This document shows, in pieces, positions 6,871 to 7,453 of a DNA stretch of 7,453 nt. The stretch comes from an uncultured Collinsella sp. (lineage in GTDB: Bacteria; Actinomycetota; Coriobacteriia; Coriobacteriales; Coriobacteriaceae): the NCBI GenBank assembly GCA_937950415.1, contig CALFDL010000242.1:1-7453 (forward strand), given 5' to 3'. The notes beneath the pieces are model-generated. The model did no database searches and was not told the origin of the DNA. It saw only the letters and a list, made by a program, of their open reading frames with translations. The position numbers and the translations under genes are program-made. The first letter of the stretch is position 1. Every line of letters starts with the position of its first letter.

Positions 6871-6970
6871 GCCAGGGTGCGGAGCTGAGGAAACGCGAAG
6901 CGTTTTCCAGCGCAGCACGCGAGGGCCGCAGGCCCGAAGCGGAAGCGGGCGGCGCCAGCCGCACGCGGAC
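6871..6970. repeat. GC-rich block with three consecutive hairpins
   Basis: This is non-coding sequence lying between the two tRNA 3'-end copies. Hairpin 1 (6889-6908) has an 8-bp stem with one bulged T and a GAA loop. Hairpin 2 (6923-6935) is GGGCC-GCA-GGCCC. Hairpin 3 (6949-6962) is GCGGC-GCCA-GCCGC. I see no start codon with a ribosome-binding site and no protein family in any frame. The density of short GC stems resembles REP/BIME-type intergenic repeats, but the family is not recognised. Confidence 0.5.
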
Positions 6971-6993
6971 ATCCCTCATCGCCCACCACTGAT
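6971..6993 (+). repeat. 23-bp direct repeat, copy 2 (orphan tRNA-Val 3' end)
   Basis: This is a perfect copy of 6785-6807 including the CCA, but without the 5' three quarters of a tRNA upstream, so it cannot be a functional tRNA. A second terminator hairpin follows it at nearly the same distance as in copy 1. It is consistent with an att-site remnant or a decayed tandem tRNA gene. Confidence 0.85.
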
Positions 6994-6998
6994 TTGAT

Positions 6999-7029
6999 AG
7001 GCTCCCAGCAATGGGAGCCTTTCTTTTTT
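6999..7029 (+). terminator. Second terminator-like hairpin with GCAA loop
   Basis: AGGCTCCCA (6999-7007) pairs perfectly with TGGGAGCCT (7012-7020) around a GCAA loop (7008-7011). TTC and then six T residues (7024-7029) follow. Fold, loop and T-run match the tRNA-Val terminator 186 bp upstream while the stem sequence is different. No functional gene ends here on the plus strand, so its present role is unclear. Confidence 0.8.
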
Positions 7030-7056
7030 GGGCCCATCGCAGAGGGATTCGAACCC
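7028..7056. repeat. GGGCCCA box plus inverted T-arm motif, copy 2
   Basis: This is the second copy of the segment at 6844-6870. GGGATTCGAACCC at 7044-7056 lies exactly 186 bp after its first copy, and a single-base length change sits between the GGGCCCA box and the 13-mer. It marks the right end of the similarity between the two units; beyond it they diverge. Confidence 0.7.
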
Positions 7057-7081
7057 CACAGCTCACTCGTTTCAAGGGCAG

Positions 7082-7108
7082 TGGTCAAAAAATGCCAAAT
7101 ATGAGTAC
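7082..7108 (+). repeat. Left 27-bp inverted repeat arm
   Basis: Perfect reverse complement of 7273-7299. It contains an A6 run and the reading MPNMST beginning with the ATG at 7092. Confidence 0.9.
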
Positions 7109-7272
7109 TGCTACCTCTTTTGTAACAGCATTTTCGAGGTCCCAAAGGGCAAATCTGACATCAAAGCAACGGCTAACGGTCCAGATGAGCATGTTTTCTG
7201 ACAGCAAAACTGGACATATGCGGTCCAATTCGTCAAATTGTGTCTAATTTATATGCTACAGAATTAGTGCCC

Positions 7273-7299
7273 GTACTCATATTTGGCATTTTTTGACCA
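7273..7299 (-). repeat. Right 27-bp inverted repeat arm
   Basis: Perfect reverse complement of 7082-7108. Its outer ten bases TTTTGACCAG (7291-7300, one base beyond the arm) occur again directly at 7307-7316. Confidence 0.9.
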
Positions 7300-7375
7300 G
7301 AGGGACTTTTGACCAGGTGGCGCGCGCAGACGTGGTGTAAGAGTGTCCTGAGGTCCGTCGCTGCAAGCCCCGATG

Positions 7376-7453
7376 TTACTCCTTCTTGAGGCCGCGCTTC
7401 TCGACTATCTCGTCCACTATCTCCCTGGCGCGCCGCCCGAGCGCGCGGCGCCT
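7376..7453 (-). CDS. Unidentified protein, C-terminal 25 residues only
   Basis: Reading the minus strand from the right edge gives an open frame of 25 codons ending in TAA (7378-7376). The tail is strongly charged and probably helical, ending in EIVDEIVEKRGLKKE. Third codon positions are G or C in 23 of 25 codons, which supports real coding in a GC-rich genome. Two ATA and two AGG codons in so short a stretch contrast with the ATC/ATT and CGN codons seen in the housekeeping genes to the left. That hints at an accessory or transferred gene, but the sample is tiny. No domain is recognisable from this fragment. It lies just beyond the inverted-repeat element. Confidence 0.5.
   Translation of the reverse strand, partial: RRRALGRRAREIVDEIVEKRGLKKE

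Larger units (their letters stand above)
7082..7299. mobile_element. MITE-like 218-bp element with perfect 27-bp terminal inverted repeats
   Basis: The left arm (7082-7108, beginning TGGTCAAAAAATGCC) and right arm (7273-7299) are exact reverse complements over 27 bp. The 164-bp interior carries no transposase. GC content is about 41% by hand count, well below the surrounding genes. The interior has further small palindromes: GTCCAG with CTGGAC (7179-7184, 7210-7215), TGGAC with GTCCA (7211-7227), CAATT with AATTG (7226-7240), and CTAATT with AATTAG (7244-7267). No clear target-site duplication flanks the arms. A non-autonomous transposable element is the simplest reading. A structured RNA or a recombination or regulatory site is also possible. 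Confidence 0.55.

Noticed and set aside
6844..7056. Minus-strand tRNA genes suggested by the T-arm-like motifs
   Set aside because: The flanking bases do not complete a T-stem, no matching acceptor 5' strand or anticodon arm can be found, and the ends lack a proper CCA.
6710..7145. Minus-strand open frames of 121 and 128 codons over the tRNA region
   Set aside because: They translate the complement of tRNA-Val, two terminators and repeats (readings such as MRDSNPQP). Such frames are commonly mis-annotated proteins.
7092..7247. Possible 51-residue plus-strand protein, or 78 residues from 7011
   Set aside because: There is no ribosome-binding site. The longer form starts in the terminator hairpin and the shorter lies in the inverted-repeat element. 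No homology can be recognised.
7082..7299. CRISPR array
   Set aside because: There are only two repeat copies, in inverted orientation, with a single 164-bp interior rather than regular spacers.

Overview
The window looks like a chromosomal segment of a high-GC Coriobacteriia-type actinobacterium, with Collinsella or a close relative the best guess. This rests on base composition, the mix of housekeeping genes and a lysine/ornithine-type MurE; no database search was possible.

Positions 1-4658 hold a head-to-tail cluster on the minus strand, read in the order murE, a HAD-superfamily phosphatase, murI, rph, rdgB. It begins at a recognisable promoter just downstream of the asnB terminator. Two genes feed peptidoglycan synthesis: murI supplies D-glutamate, and murE adds the third stem residue to UDP-MurNAc-L-Ala-D-Glu. 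RNase PH trims tRNA 3' ends and RdgB removes non-canonical purine NTPs. The rdgB gene runs off the left edge. A hairpin overlapping the rph stop codon may reduce read-through into rdgB.

Positions 4659-6539 hold asnB, a complete glutamine-dependent asparagine synthetase on the minus strand, ending in a strong intrinsic terminator. A 187-bp divergent intergenic region follows, and then a tRNA-Val(UAC) gene on the plus strand with encoded CCA and its own terminator.

From about 6785 to the right edge the sequence changes character. The last 18 nt of the tRNA-Val plus five more bases recur exactly 186 bp downstream. Each copy is followed by a different hairpin terminator with the same GCAA loop, then by a GGGCCCA box and an inverted copy of the tRNA T-arm. 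A hairpin-rich GC block lies between the copies. Next comes a roughly 41% GC segment bounded by perfect 27-bp inverted repeats (7082-7299), with no transposase. The C-terminal end of an unidentified minus-strand gene lies at the right edge. This tRNA-anchored, repeat-rich patch is the accessory part of the window and the part most worth following up.
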